Shown here piece after piece: positions 39,080-49,799 of a stretch of DNA of 64,000 nucleotides. Below the pieces are notes generated by a model. The model saw only the letters and a list, made by a program, of their open reading frames with translations. It did no database searches and had not been told where the DNA came from. Within the stretch, counting starts at the first letter, position 1. Each line of letters starts with the position of its first letter. The position numbers and the translations under genes were made by a program. The stretch is from Schistocephalus solidus (Eukaryota; Platyhelminthes; Cestoda; Diphyllobothriidea; Diphyllobothriidae): contig WEDG01001085.1 in NCBI GenBank assembly GCA_017591395.1, forward strand, positions 226,501-290,500. The letters run 5' to 3'.

Positions 39080-42000
39080 CTGAAGGTGATGCATTTAAAG
39101 GGAGTGGGATTTTAGGGCAACGGTTTCTGTTTTGTGCCTTTTATGCAGAATATGCAAAGGAACGTAATATGCTGTACTAAAAAATGTGAATAATTAGTTG
39201 TTTCACGGCATTATTTCTCGGTTAGGTAGCACGAGAAGAAACAATTCTACAATGTTCACAAGAATATGTGAGTGGAACACGAACTCTGCAGTGTAGCAAA
39301 ATGAGAGAGAGAGAGGGAGAGAGAGAGAGTAAGCATATTGAGTATCAGTCTTCAGAGCGTTTTGAAGTGCATATTAATATTAGAATCGAGAAGTGCTGAT
39401 AGTCGATGGACACATGAACTAAACTAGTAAATATGTTTGATCTGACATGCTCGTAACATCAATATGCTACATATGTCTCTGCGCTGAATAGAAATTACCC
39501 GAAACGAACCGTAAAGTTATTGTAGAACAATCTCACTGGACAGTGTAAATTACAAATCAGTCAAAATAATGTATTACATGAACCCACTACAAGAAGCCCA
39601 TAACCAGTCCATGAAGCGAGCTTAAATAAGGTCATTAAGCTTTTTACTGACGAAGGTAAATATTACGCTTTGTTATGCTAAATTAGCATGATTACATTTG
39701 AGGGTGGACAATTTTTTTCTAAATTATAAGAAACAGCTTAGTTAATAGCATGCCTAAACTATCAGGATGCTTAAAGTCAGGGTGAGCATTGATGTGCCGT
39801 TAGTAATCTAAAAATGATAGCACAGAATAGAATGGCCTAAAGCTTTGCGAACGAGGTTCCCCTTTATTCAATTAATTAATTATTAATTAATTTAATTATT
39901 CAGTTTATTCGATTGCCGAACAGTGTATATTTATGTGTCCGCTTATCAATCAACGACGATATACGTAACTTTCAAAGAAGGGGAAAGAAAGTGAATAGAT
40001 TGCTACTTTTATTTTTCAGTCCAGAGAGCCTATCGACTTCATAAGCAGACGATTACGTCTGTGTAGAGCGGAGACTGTTTGACAGAAATAGAACGATTTA
40101 TGAGTGAAAACGACAACTTGCCAGGGTGGCAAATCTTAATCTGTTTTTAGCAGTTTTCGCTAATGTTCTCATGATACGACTGTTTATAACCAAGATGCTA
40201 ACGAAATGTCATGTGATTTAGGTGCACGGCATGCGAGAAAACAAGAGTTATTTACAAAGGACAAGGAACGCTTTAGTGTTTCTTAAGGTCCCTGAAAATG
40301 TTGTTGTACATGCTTTAACGTTAAGCATCCTTTCCCGTTTATCCCTAAGAGTGCAAGATGTGCTTTGAACCAGCGTGGTTCGTTTTCAGTCTACAGGTCT
40401 TTATTCAACTAGCATAGTTCTACAATCGATCGTGAATCATAAGTGTTAGATGGATGAATTTCTTCAAAACAAAACTCCTCATAATCGCTTAGGAGCAACT
40501 GTTGAGTAGTGAGTAGCACACCATGTAGCTTTAAGTAGGCATTATTTTGATGACTACCATGGCGAAGGCATTCCTAAAGCAAGCGCAAAAATACGCTTGT
40601 TTTGAATGAGGGCACATTAGATCCACCACTTCTCATCACACTTTCAAGCAAGGTGCTTTATCCTTTTTGATTCACATGTGAGCTGACGATTTTTCTTTTA
40701 CATCAAATGTGATAGTAAAGAGAACAGTAGTCACGTTTTAAAAGGGTCACTCTTGATACCGGAATACTTATCTGATTTGTCACCAAATCCTTCATCGCAA
40801 AAGGTTCAAGGGTAGAGTTTAGTTCAGTTTCCTCGGTAAAAGCTTACGTTCAATTGATCTCCGCCCACAAAAGAGGAAGCATTACTCACTTTTTCACCAT
40901 CCCAAAACTAGATTTGTATGATAACGGGGTTTAGGTTAAAGGTAAGTTAAGGTTAATGTAAGTATTAGACCCAGGTCTAATTTTACTGTTAGGTATACGG
41001 TTACGTCGCGTAAAGCGCACAAGGCCTCGTAAAATACTGGGGTGTATAATTTTGCCTCGACTCTGCCATTCTTCCGTCCCTTTGAATAAAAATCACAGAG
41101 TAATACTTGGTAAGACCAGACTCAGTAATTACCAGCAGGTTTGCGTCAAAGAGTTCCCAAATAAGACCGTAGCACACATTTGCCTTTTATCATTATGTAC
41201 AATAATTCGCAGAAGATGTTGCCTAACCAATAATTCGTGCGAAATTTAGGAGTTGATGATCTTCGAAAGACATGTTCAGGAGATATTTGATCCATTTGGA
41301 TTGATTTCAGTTATAATAGCATCTACAGGCTGCTGATAGAACACCAACAGCGTTTAGGTCACTACAGGAGAGGGATTTCTGCTACAATTCCTAGTGAAAG
41401 CCGAGAAATTCCGCGAATGGAACTTCGGCCCACAGAAAGAGGCATAGGATATTTTCCTATAGAATACGGATGGTCATGTTATTCCGCCTATATCTCTGGC
41501 CGCTGTGCGGCTGCTTGCATGGCTCAAGAGTGAGCCCCAAGGCACAACAGGACGAGTGAGTCCTGTAGCCGATCGTTGCGCGCCTACCTATCATATATAC
41601 ATAGTTATAGAGAAGTATTTATATGCTTGATATTTAAACTGATTATCGTTTCCAATACCGCTCTATGTTATAGTCAGAACACCGATGAGCGCCACTAAAA
41701 TTTCACAATTTTGATAATTTCAAAGATTGATAATAATACTTGTTTAAAAGCAAAAACAAAATAAGCCTGAGGTTCTGGTACGCGCCTTATTCCCCCCAAC
41801 GAGTGCATACTTTAGCATTGGGATAAGCTTGCATTAGTTCCTTAAAGAAGACGGATCCGGGAAAATCCGTTGTTCCACAATAGCCCTGCAGCAATCGATT
41901 CCAGTATGCTGCATCTGTCCGCAATACACCACCCTCCATATCATCAAGACTTTCTACCCAAAACTGTAGATCTTGTGGAGTATGCTGCATTGAATCAAAG

Positions 42001-42137
42001 GTGTGATAGCAGGCTTCACCGTAGAGTTTCTCTAGAGCAGTTTGCAGACTTCGCGTGCCAGTTCTCATCATCCCGGCGCCGATGAAAATCATGGATTCGG
42101 TGGCATTTTCTTTTCGAACCTGTTTTCTTGCAGCCAT
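38543..42137 (-). CDS. Sulfotransferase-like P-loop protein (whole gene)
   Basis: Two minus-strand exons (42137-41811 and 39079-38543) join in phase 0 to give a protein of about 287 residues. The N-terminal FIGAGMMRTGTRSLQTALE is the PAPS-binding P-loop of the 'sulfotransferase 4' family, often annotated as NAD-dependent epimerase-like in flatworms. It continues through CYHTFDSM, TDFPGSVFFKELMQAYPNAK and VILTTRDPDAWVKSM. The length is right for the family. A hydrophobic C-terminal span (LIFTFKFVLPTAFCTWLF) may anchor it in a membrane. The substrate is unknown. The start at 42137 follows a candidate 5'UTR acceptor (TTCTTTTTAG). Confidence 0.85.
39080..41810 (-). other. Sulfotransferase-like intron
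   Basis: A 2.7 kb intron holding a (GA)n run at 39302-39330, a TTAGGG-like tract at 40920-41000 and a SINE-tail-like fragment at about 41500-41590 (TGAGCCCCAAGGCACAAC). No exon is required or seen. Confidence 0.7.
41500..41590 (+). repeat. SINE tail fragment
   Basis: GGCTCAAGAGTGAGCCC then AAGGCACAACAGGACGAGTG resembles the tail of the SINE at 43.7 kb (GAGCTCTAGGGCACAACGG). The tRNA-like head is missing. Confidence 0.45.
41811..42137 (-). CDS. Sulfotransferase-like exon 1
   Basis: Encodes 109 residues starting MAARKQVRKEN. The P-loop GAGMMRTGTRSL lies at about residues 20-31. The exon ends AYPNAK before GTATGC, phase 0. Confidence 0.87.
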
Positions 42138-42599
42138 TTCCGTCTAACCTGCCTAAAAAGAAGAAGTAATTTTCTCAAGTACGTAAGTTCATACTTTCTG
42201 TATTGCATGCCCTCAAATGCTTCTTGTTCAATTAAATCATTTCGCTTTGCTTCTGCCGCTTCAATTTCATACAACTTGGTAAACGGCTAATATTTGAACG
42301 AAGTGAACTGCTTAAAAGTGTTATCCCAACCGCAAAAACAGTGGGTAGACAATGACCTCTAGGATCTACTGGCAGGGTTTGAGAAACACATAAAGTGCCA
42401 CTGAATGGGGACTTATTCTGTGCGGAGTATATGAAGAATGTAAGGGCGAAATTAACCGGCTGACCTATGCTAAGCACACGTCCGTCCCAACTACGGCAAG
42501 CGTTCAATGGTCTTCAGGTCCACATCCAGTGAATCCATCTCATGCAGACTAGCTTTGGGCCCCGACATACAGTCCCCACACATGACTCAACTGCCCTTA

Positions 42600-43060
42600 T
42601 TGCTCTTTTTCATTCAAAACCCGCATGAACCTGTTTGGTCACATGCACTTCCATGAGAGTGGAATTCACCATGATGGCTACTCATCTAACACCTCTTGCA
42701 CACCCATGATCACCCCTATCACCACTCCTCCCATGAGCGCAACCATCAGTACCTGCAACACAATAACCATAGACTCAGCATCTTTCCACCTAACCTGTAC
42801 TCATTTTCACCACACATGCACATCACGCATCGGCCTGACAGGCAAAAAGGTGTCAAGATGCACCAAAATACACCCATCGCTCCCGCCCTAACTATTCACA
42901 CTGTCCCTGCATATTCCCACGTCAAATAAGTCAATTAGGTCACATGCAACTCCATGAAAACCTGCGTAGAACAACGCCGGCTATACGACATCTCTCCTCA
43001 TCAGCCTTTATATCACGCACAATCACACGCAGCGCCACCTAAAACATGTTATCAATCACC
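42600..43060 (+). mobile_element. Decayed 3' zinc-finger tail of a non-LTR retroelement
   Basis: Plus-strand reading shows NLFGHMHFHESGIHHDG, then CTHFHHTCTSRIGL, then a second GHMQLHEN. These are mutated C2H2-like repeats (pattern GLFGHMRIH, TSRIGLVGH) that I recall at the C-terminus of the abundant endonuclease-RT element of Spirometra-type tapeworms. That element is the likely relative of the one at 60-64 kb. The recollection is from memory and was not searched. Confidence 0.5.
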
Positions 43061-43204
43061 ACCCCTCACTGCGAGAAGAGAAGCATACATGGCCCCTTCT
43101 TTTCTACTGTATGGATGATCCGAACCTAAGACTATCACGGTATACTAAAAGCCGTGGCTTGGGAGGCTGCCATCTGACGTATAACAGACAATGCCGGCAT
43201 CCCG

Positions 43205-43262
43205 ATGGGTGAGAAGAGGAAGACGCGATCCCTGGGACAAAAACTTTATTCACCTGGCGTTT
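43205..43262 (-). repeat. PLE-type terminus fragment
   Basis: GACGCGATCCCTGGGACAAA, then ACTTTATTCACCTGGCG, matches the minus orientation of the PLE terminal repeat. It is cut off by the adjoining (TA)n tract. Confidence 0.5.
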
Positions 43263-43264
43263 TC

Positions 43265-43265
<1 letters not shown>

Positions 43266-43346
<81 letters not shown>
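43266..43346. repeat. (TA)n tract
   Basis: About 80 bases of TA repeats with one GT interruption near 43308. It borders the left arm of the SINE foldback. Confidence 0.97.
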
Positions 43347-43349
<3 letters not shown>

Positions 43350-43378
43350 ATTGTGGGGTCACGACTCTTATCAGTCGT

Positions 43379-43766
43379 CTGGAGCTCAAACTAGAGCCCT
43401 CAAGGCGGTCATAGCGACGTGTACATGTTGATAAGGTGGAACCGACAAAAGATAGGGAGACCGGAATGGCCATTTCTGGCTTAGCCGTCACAAGTCATAC
43501 ATCGTGGCACACCTGATCCCGACGACCTTTGGTATTTGAGTCGAACGCCCGTGGCTCAATGGTAGAGCGTTCGACTCAAATACCAAAGGTCGTGGTTTGA
43601 ATCCCAGGTGTGTCACACTTGGGATTAGGTATGACTGGCTGATGACGTGTATAAAGCCAGAAATGGCCATTCCGGTCTCCCGTGTCTTTGTCGGTTCCAC
43701 CCTTATCAACATGTGCTACACTGCTATGCAAATCACCTACGTGAGGGCTCTAGTTTGAGCTCTAGG
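43379..43766. mobile_element. Foldback of two head-to-head SINEs
   Basis: Left arm 43379-43547 and right arm 43567-43766 are inverted copies, sharing CGTTCGACTCAAATACC, GCCAGAAATGGCCATTCCGG and GAGGGCTCTAGTTTGAGCTC. The 19-base loop is the A-box segment CCCGTGGCTCAATGGTAGAG. The right arm has a B-box-like GGTTTGAATCCC. The left arm's equivalent is decayed. Such a palindrome would form a stem of more than 150 base pairs. Confidence 0.82.
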
Positions 43767-43813
43767 GCACAACGGAACATACATGTTCCTTAAGCAGATT
43801 AGGAGCCCTCTCA

Positions 43814-43857
<44 letters not shown>

Positions 43858-43960
43858 CATATGCTACACGTCGCTATGCACAGCCGCCTGCGAGGGCTCT
43901 AGTCTGAGCTCAGGGCACAACGGAACATACATGTTCCTTAAGCAGATCGGTGAGCCCACG

Positions 43961-44020
<60 letters not shown>
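43767..44020 (+). repeat. SINE tail plus (TA)n, tandemly duplicated
   Basis: The unit GGGCACAACGGAACATACAT, GTTCCTTAAGCAGAT, GAGCCC and then (TA)n occurs at 43767-43853 and again at 43890-44018. The TA runs are 43818-43853 and 43964-44018. Confidence 0.85.
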
Positions 44021-44029
44021 TTTGCGGTC

Positions 44030-45060
44030 ATAATTATTGGTGTAGTAAAACAAATTCCAGTCACACAAATTTATTATTGAATATTTTGGTACAAACCGTC
44101 ATAAATTTTCCAAAGTAAGTTTTCTAAACTATCTGTCCTTGCTTTTCAGAAAACATTGCGATTTCTCATAACTATTTTTACCTTATTTTAGTGAATCGAA
44201 AACCAAGTCTTTTGTTCACCGAAAAAATATATTGATAATTTTTCCAGATCATATTAAGGTTTTGTTATAGTGCGACGCATAGAAACAAAATGTTTTGATC
44301 AGTAGCTTTCAATCGCACAGGAAAATTTCTGAACACCGATAAACCTCAGATTTGGCCCTGTTTGGTCCAATTTTCACTTCAGTAAACAGACATGAGGTGA
44401 ATCGTTCATTATTAAATGGCTTTATTTGCATCAATTCAATTCAAAAAACAAAATATATCATTAAATTTGAGCCCACGTTTTCTGATCGTGAAATTTCATG
44501 AGATTGCCATCGACTGAATATTCATCACCAAATATATATTAAGGTGTTTTTTTCAAGGTGTGCATTAATCAAAAAACGTCTTTTCATTTATCTTAAGCAT
44601 ATTAGTTGTCGACTTTTGTTGCAGACGTTCATTTTTCTTGGCAATGAGGGTTCATGTTTGGGTGAATCTGCAAATATGATGCATAAGGTTTTCCCCATTA
44701 GAATGAATATCCAAATAACACGATCTAAATTTATTGCTAATCAATTGTCAAAAGAGAAAAGCGTGAAATATTCATTGGTTTTTCAAAGTTAATCTGCGAC
44801 AAGTTGCAATCCAATACCAGAAATGCCTATCGAGAAATTTGACGAAAAGATAGTTCTCTTGATATACAAAACCTCTATGCTTGCGCAATCACCTGAACGG
44901 TCTATTTCAATTTATATGTTTAAATTACATTGCTTTTCCACCTTTTCAGAATGTGCCATTTTTGAAAAAGTTACGAATTTTCAACAAATGTATATTACTT
45001 TTCAGTGTTCTTTTAAGTGCTTAATTCGCTTAAGGTCGTTAATTATTATTTAAAGGCCTT
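44030..45060. other. AT-rich sequence, possibly a diverged relative of the element at 24.2-25.6 kb
   Basis: In inverted orientation some words resemble 24380-24680, for example GGTTTGTACC next to TTATGACG and a TTTTCGATTCACTAAAAT-like block. The similarity is weak and patchy. No gene is seen. Confidence 0.25.
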
Positions 45061-45176
45061 TATACATGCGCTCGTGCCATTTTGCCACTGATTATCAATC
45101 CTTCGTAAATTCGGTATTTCGCATGAGGTTGGTTCTCTACTTTGACATGAAGATGGAACAAACTAGTAACCGGACG

Positions 45177-45554
45177 CTAAAAACACATCCGTTCCAGCTG
45201 GGGCAGGCGTCCGATGGTATTGAGTTGATTCGCTTGTTTGGTTGGCTGCGATAAACCAAACAACATGCCGGGCCTTTTGATGTCAGTGCGTAAACCAACA
45301 CGACGTTGTCCATCCAGTCGTTTATACTGCGAGACGATTAAACTGGCATTGATGCATGCAGGTTTTTGGTATACCGAGACAATATATGATAGCAGACTTG
45401 GAATTACGCCCATATTAGCGTAATAAGTAAGCGTTTGGTTAGCGACTGCTAGTGAAGTTGACTTAAATACCGTAAAGTTTGCATATTTTCTACCAACAAT
45501 GATCCGGGTAAAGGAGAGCAGTATAAATAAGCAGGGAAAAAAGGAGATTTCCAT
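45177..45554 (-). CDS. Unidentified 125-residue open frame with signal-peptide-like start
   Basis: The frame starts MEISFFPCLFILLSF, a convincing hydrophobic leader, and has possible N-glycosylation sites (NFT, NQT, NAS). No family is recognised. There is no splice support and no clear promoter, and the region is AT-rich intergenic DNA. It may be a small secreted protein or chance. Confidence 0.22.
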   Translation of the reverse strand: MEISFFPCLFILLSFTRIIVGRKYANFTVFKSTSLAVANQTLTYYANMGVIPSLLSYIVSVYQKPACINASLIVSQYKRLDGQRRVGLRTDIKRPGMLFGLSQPTKQANQLNTIGRLPQLERMCF

Positions 45555-45599
45555 TTACTAATAAAAAGGATATGAAGTTGGCTTTCGGCGTTCCACGGT

Positions 45600-46790
45600 G
45601 CAGTATTCGTGGATTTTTTTCCGTATAGATAATAAGACGAATTGGTTATTATATTAACTTATTTTCGTAACTTAATACATTTCCTATGATGCAAAATGTT
45701 TTACTTATTTTCCCATATTAAGATCAAATGTGCGCACCTCAGTATACGGATAATTTCGTAAGAGTAACCATTTGTGGATGCGTTCACGTGTAGCTATAGG
45801 CCATATATTTATTTAGATAATGTTTTAAGAAGACTTTGAAATAATATTACAGTGTTCTAAGATGGTAGATTATGTTATGTTTGGAAGTTGACCATTAAAA
45901 TAGGTAAAACACGCATTCCAAAATCTAATAATTCTTTTCGCAACAGGAAATCCACAATGAAAGTAGAGTTCAAAGAGAACAATTTCATGCATTAGTATTC
46001 TTGTCCACAGAAAACTAGCTGGTAAGAGTGGGTTTCACGGATTTTAAGTTGCCTTTAACCATGCAGTGCTAACCAGTTCGAACACTAAGTCATATAAATT
46101 CTAACAATTGATGATAAGGATTTACATTGTCAAACCAAATGGAACCTCCCGATCTCGGACAAAATAAATTAAGCTAACACTACTTCTTTAAAAATTGATC
46201 AGTTCAGGTTCCAAAACCCGTCGCAAATCAGGAGTGGCCGTGAATTTTCATTAAAAGATAATTTAAATGCTTATTTCTAAAGATTATATTCTGCCTATGA
46301 CCGAAATAATGCTCACAAAGCACATTGCTTTAGTGCAAAGGTTAGCTTAATCGAAATAAATGTGTTTTTGCCACACTAGAGTTCTCACAGTATGATATGC
46401 TTATGTTGCCCTTTCTAGTTGTTGTTTTATTTTACGCTCACAGTAACGGCAAAACCAAGATACAAATGGCACTGCAAACTAATGACTGGTGGTTACTTTG
46501 TCATTGTCACCCAGACGGCAAAGGTATTTAATTAATCGAAAATCATGCAAAGACGTACAAAGAAATAACGCACCGCAATTTGTTTCTTTCCTCCTCCCTC
46601 CCCCGCCCTCACAACCCTACGAATTGTTCTACTTACCCGCATATTCGACTTAGTTACACAGTGATATAAATGTAAAGGCCTGTCGAGAAGTTATCAAAAG
46701 CTAACGTATGCTCGCAAATTACCTTTTGACTTTTTTAATGGGAATTTTCGCTTCTGTAAAACAATCCAAGGATCCCGTGGTGTTAAAGGC
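45600..46790. other. AT-rich intergenic, nothing recognised
   Basis: No open frame with support, no recognised repeat. A pyrimidine-rich patch at about 46590-46612 precedes the PLE. Confidence 0.4.
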
Positions 46791-46805
46791 ACTCAAAGAG
46801 TAACT

Positions 46806-48760
46806 ACGAACTAACACCAAACTTGTGGAGGCGAAAGTACGGGCCAGATTTATTGGAAAATGTGTTGAGGGAAATGAGTACCCGAACTTGTACTGGAGAG
46901 CATTGCGAAGGAATCGTACAGTTATCACGTGCGATACCTTGATAAATTATGCCGAAAATGACCTGAAAGCACCCGTGTAAAAGTAGAAGAACTAGGACGT
47001 CACGTATGCCAACGTGTAGCCATACTAGATCACCTAGACAAAGATAAAAGACAGAAATTTGAGAAATATGAGGTGTCTGTTGCAGAAAAACGCGGAGAAA
47101 TAAAAATAGCTTCCCTGCTTCGGAAAGTACATAAAGGCAGACCACAATCGAAGCTCCCAGAAGACCCAAGCCGGTAAGTACACAATTTTTCGCCGATATC
47201 TTTTGATAAAACGTCGATCGAAGCCTTATCACTTTGTCCTACGTTTAGCAGCCCGCGTCAGAATCCCAGCAAACTAGTGCTAGAAAAACAGTTTGAAAAC
47301 CTTCTTAATCAAACACACGACCTCCAGTCAGTTTTGACAGACAGCTTACAATATCTTAAGTCTACGTTAGTTAACTGTTCTTATAAATATTTAAACAATG
47401 GCCAGAATGTCGAGGCTTGCTAACAAAGTAGCACATGGAGAAATTAAAAGATCTCCAGTAAACAAAGATTTCCTCATAACGAGGCCAGATACGGGAATGG
47501 GCGTTGTCTTTATGGACAGAACATATTATATTGTGAAACTGAAATCAATTTTGTTGGACAAGGAAAAAGTTTATAAAGACAGAAAAGGAGAAGGATCGAA
47601 CTGATGGGGTGGAAGCACAAATGACTGACTGTTTGTAAAGACTTTAAACGGAAGGTCTGATAAGCGAAAATGACCTTGGGTGCCTCCGCCCCGACGGCAT
47701 GCATGTACCTCGATTGTTCGGCTTACCAAAGATTCATAAGGATGGCACAGCCGTTCGTCCCATCCTAGACATGAGAAACTCACCGGACCATGCGATAGCA
47801 AAATGGTTAGTGGATAAACGTAAGCCCATAAAGGATCAGCTAGTGACACATAGCTACCGAGATATCTTTGAGTTCATTGAAGGCATGAAAGACCTCGACC
47901 TGAACGGCATGACAATGTTTTCACTGGATGTTTCGTTTCTTTTTACGAATTGCCTGTCACGGAAACAGTCAACCACATCTGTGAATTTATTACTTCTAGT
48001 TAACAGAGTATAGGAATACCAGTGAATTCGCTTAAGGAACTGTTATTAAAATGTACCTTGAACGTGCAGTTCCTATTTAACTACAACTTGTAGAGACAAA
48101 TAGACGGAGTAGCTATGGCCTCACCCCTTGGCACACTTCTGACGAATATTTTCATGGGCAAACTGGAAGCTTTACAGCTTCGTCCGCAGATAAATCTTCT
48201 AAAAATATTATGGGCGCTACGTGGATGATACCTTTGCGGTTGCATCTGAATAAACGGACATTTCAGCTGTAATGGATACCATAAATCAAGCGCACCCGTC
48301 AATCAGATTTACACTGGAAGAGGAACAATCCAGATCATTCCCTTTTCTGGACTTGCTTCTGAGTAGAAGGCCTGACGGGTGTATTCTACTAAGTGTCTAT
48401 CGTAAGTAGACAAAGTCCGGACAATACGTCTAATTTAGGAGTTTTGTACCACTGACCTTTAAGCGTAATTAAGTGCGGTGCCAGAAACAAAAGGCGAAAA
48501 GGATCTGCTCGGTCGATAGCATTAACGAAGAGCTAAAGGTTGGAGAAAGCCTTTTTCGACCCAATGGATATCAATTTGTGCGCTCTCAAAACTACGAAAA
48601 ATGAGGAATGAGAAAATAAAAAACAGTATCATGTACCCCTTCAAAGTCGTTAGTAAAAAACCGTCATATGACTACGCACCAATGCGGTATTAGATGTGCA
48701 CTACTGCAAAAATAACGAAAAAAAATGTAAAGAATGGGGATTCCTAGTGTAGGATGAGTG
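46806..48760 (+). pseudogene. Decayed Penelope-like element: N-terminal region and reverse transcriptase
   Basis: Fragments in shifting frames follow the PLE order. The N-terminal region has VRARFIGKCVEGNEYPN, DKDKRQKFEKYEV and LEKQFENLLNQTHDLQ. RT then shows ITRPDTGMGVVFMDRTYY, FGLPKIHKDG, VRPILDMRNS, MFSLDVSFLFTN, DGVAMASPLGTLLTNIFM, the catalytic YVDDTF and SFPFLDLLLSRRPDG. The late blocks KSGQYV, FVPLTF, NEELKV and PNGYQ also match. At least four frame changes and several stops are present. The GIY-YIG domain is missing at the 3' side. The RT lineage is telomerase-related by family knowledge. Confidence 0.88.
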
Positions 48761-48919
48761 ACTTCCAACACGTCCACCAAATGGCAACCTCATGTGCCTA
48801 CAACATCACTCAAATCCGGTACCGTCTGAAATTGCCATGAAATGTTATACTATTTGTGACGAGCATAAGTTAAACTTTATTTATTATTAGAGAAAAATTT
48901 AGTAGACCTGGTTGTAAAA

Positions 48920-49010
48920 CTTGGCAACTGCGGTGTAATTCGAACCCCTAACAGTATAGAAAAGGCTTTAGTACAGCCGATGCTCTAGTCCCTCGAATTC
49001 CCAAAGGAAG
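48920..49010 (-). repeat. Degenerate tRNA-related SINE fragment
   Basis: On the minus strand it has a B-box-like GGGGTTCGAATTAC and an A-box-like AGAGCATCGGCTG. Similar in kind to 32255-32345. Confidence 0.35.
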
Positions 49011-49371
49011 TCGTAAGTTTAGTTGCACTTGTGTCAAGTTCCCATCCAATTGAGTGCAATATTCTTTTATATTATGGAACCATTAGCATTCCAAATAAGT
49101 TAAACTTGGTTAGTGATTATCACGTCTTGGAAGGCTACAGTTAACTACGCATTAAAAGAAGCGTTTCGATAGGAAAGCGAGTTCTCTTCAAAAGAAGTAC
49201 TAAAATGATTTTGTTTTCGTCTTTACTTTTACCTTAAACCCATTAATGTAAAGTTTTTTCTCTGTGATTTCAAACGTAAATATTGAGACATTTGCATGGT
49301 TCTTTGAGGGTTTTGAAAATATTGCAGAACTATCACCCTTAAAGTTGCAAATCTCTCAGACATTTAGGCAC

Positions 49372-49785
49372 AGGAGACTCAGAAGATGCAAGGCGTTTTT
49401 TGGCCTTATGTTTCGGATTCTCTCTCGAGCCCATAATCATAAACAAATGATAAAAAGTGTAAAAGAGAGCAAAAGATGCGCAGAATTTATGGGGCGTGGT
49501 TACCAGGCCACCACTTGTCTACAGTAGTTTGCAGTCCTTTGGATCATCGCCTAGTGTCGTATTTGATGTGATTATTATTTTTTGGTCTGTAACTGGCAAC
49601 CGCGCCCTATAAATACTGCATAAATGTTGCCCCCTAGAACTCTTTTCTGCGACTATCTCTGATGATGGGTTCGAGAGAGAATACGAAACATCAGGCTAAT
49701 AAACGTCCTATTCCAGCGATCACATCTTTTCTTCTTCTGAACTTTTTCCTGGGACTCGCCCGTTTGCGTCTATCAGCAGGTGAGA
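49372..49785. mobile_element. Inverted pair of PLE-type termini (PLE-D)
   Basis: The plus copy (about 49598-49785) has CTGGCAACCGCGCCC, TATAAATACTGC, CTCTGATGATGGGTTCGAG, ACGAAACATCAGGCTAATAA and TTCCAGCGATCAC. The minus copy (49372-49520) has TTTCGGATTCTCTCTCGAGC and a matching outer part. No coding sequence lies between. The terminus is the best preserved hairpin copy besides PLE-E. Confidence 0.6.
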
Positions 49786-49799
49786 CTTAGTTTAGGCTA

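Noticed and set aside
43246..44064. Tyr-Ile repeat open frames
   Set aside because: Produced by (TA)n tracts.
46804..47232. 142-codon minus-strand open frame with hydrophobic stretches
   Set aside because: It is the antisense shadow of the PLE N-terminal coding region.
47174..47250. Apparent spliceosomal intron in the PLE (GTAAGTAC donor, TTTAG acceptor, phases compatible)
   Set aside because: The segment itself reads as PLE protein (VHNFSPISFDKT and on) apart from one stop where homologues have a Tyr or Cys, so it is coding sequence with a point mutation.
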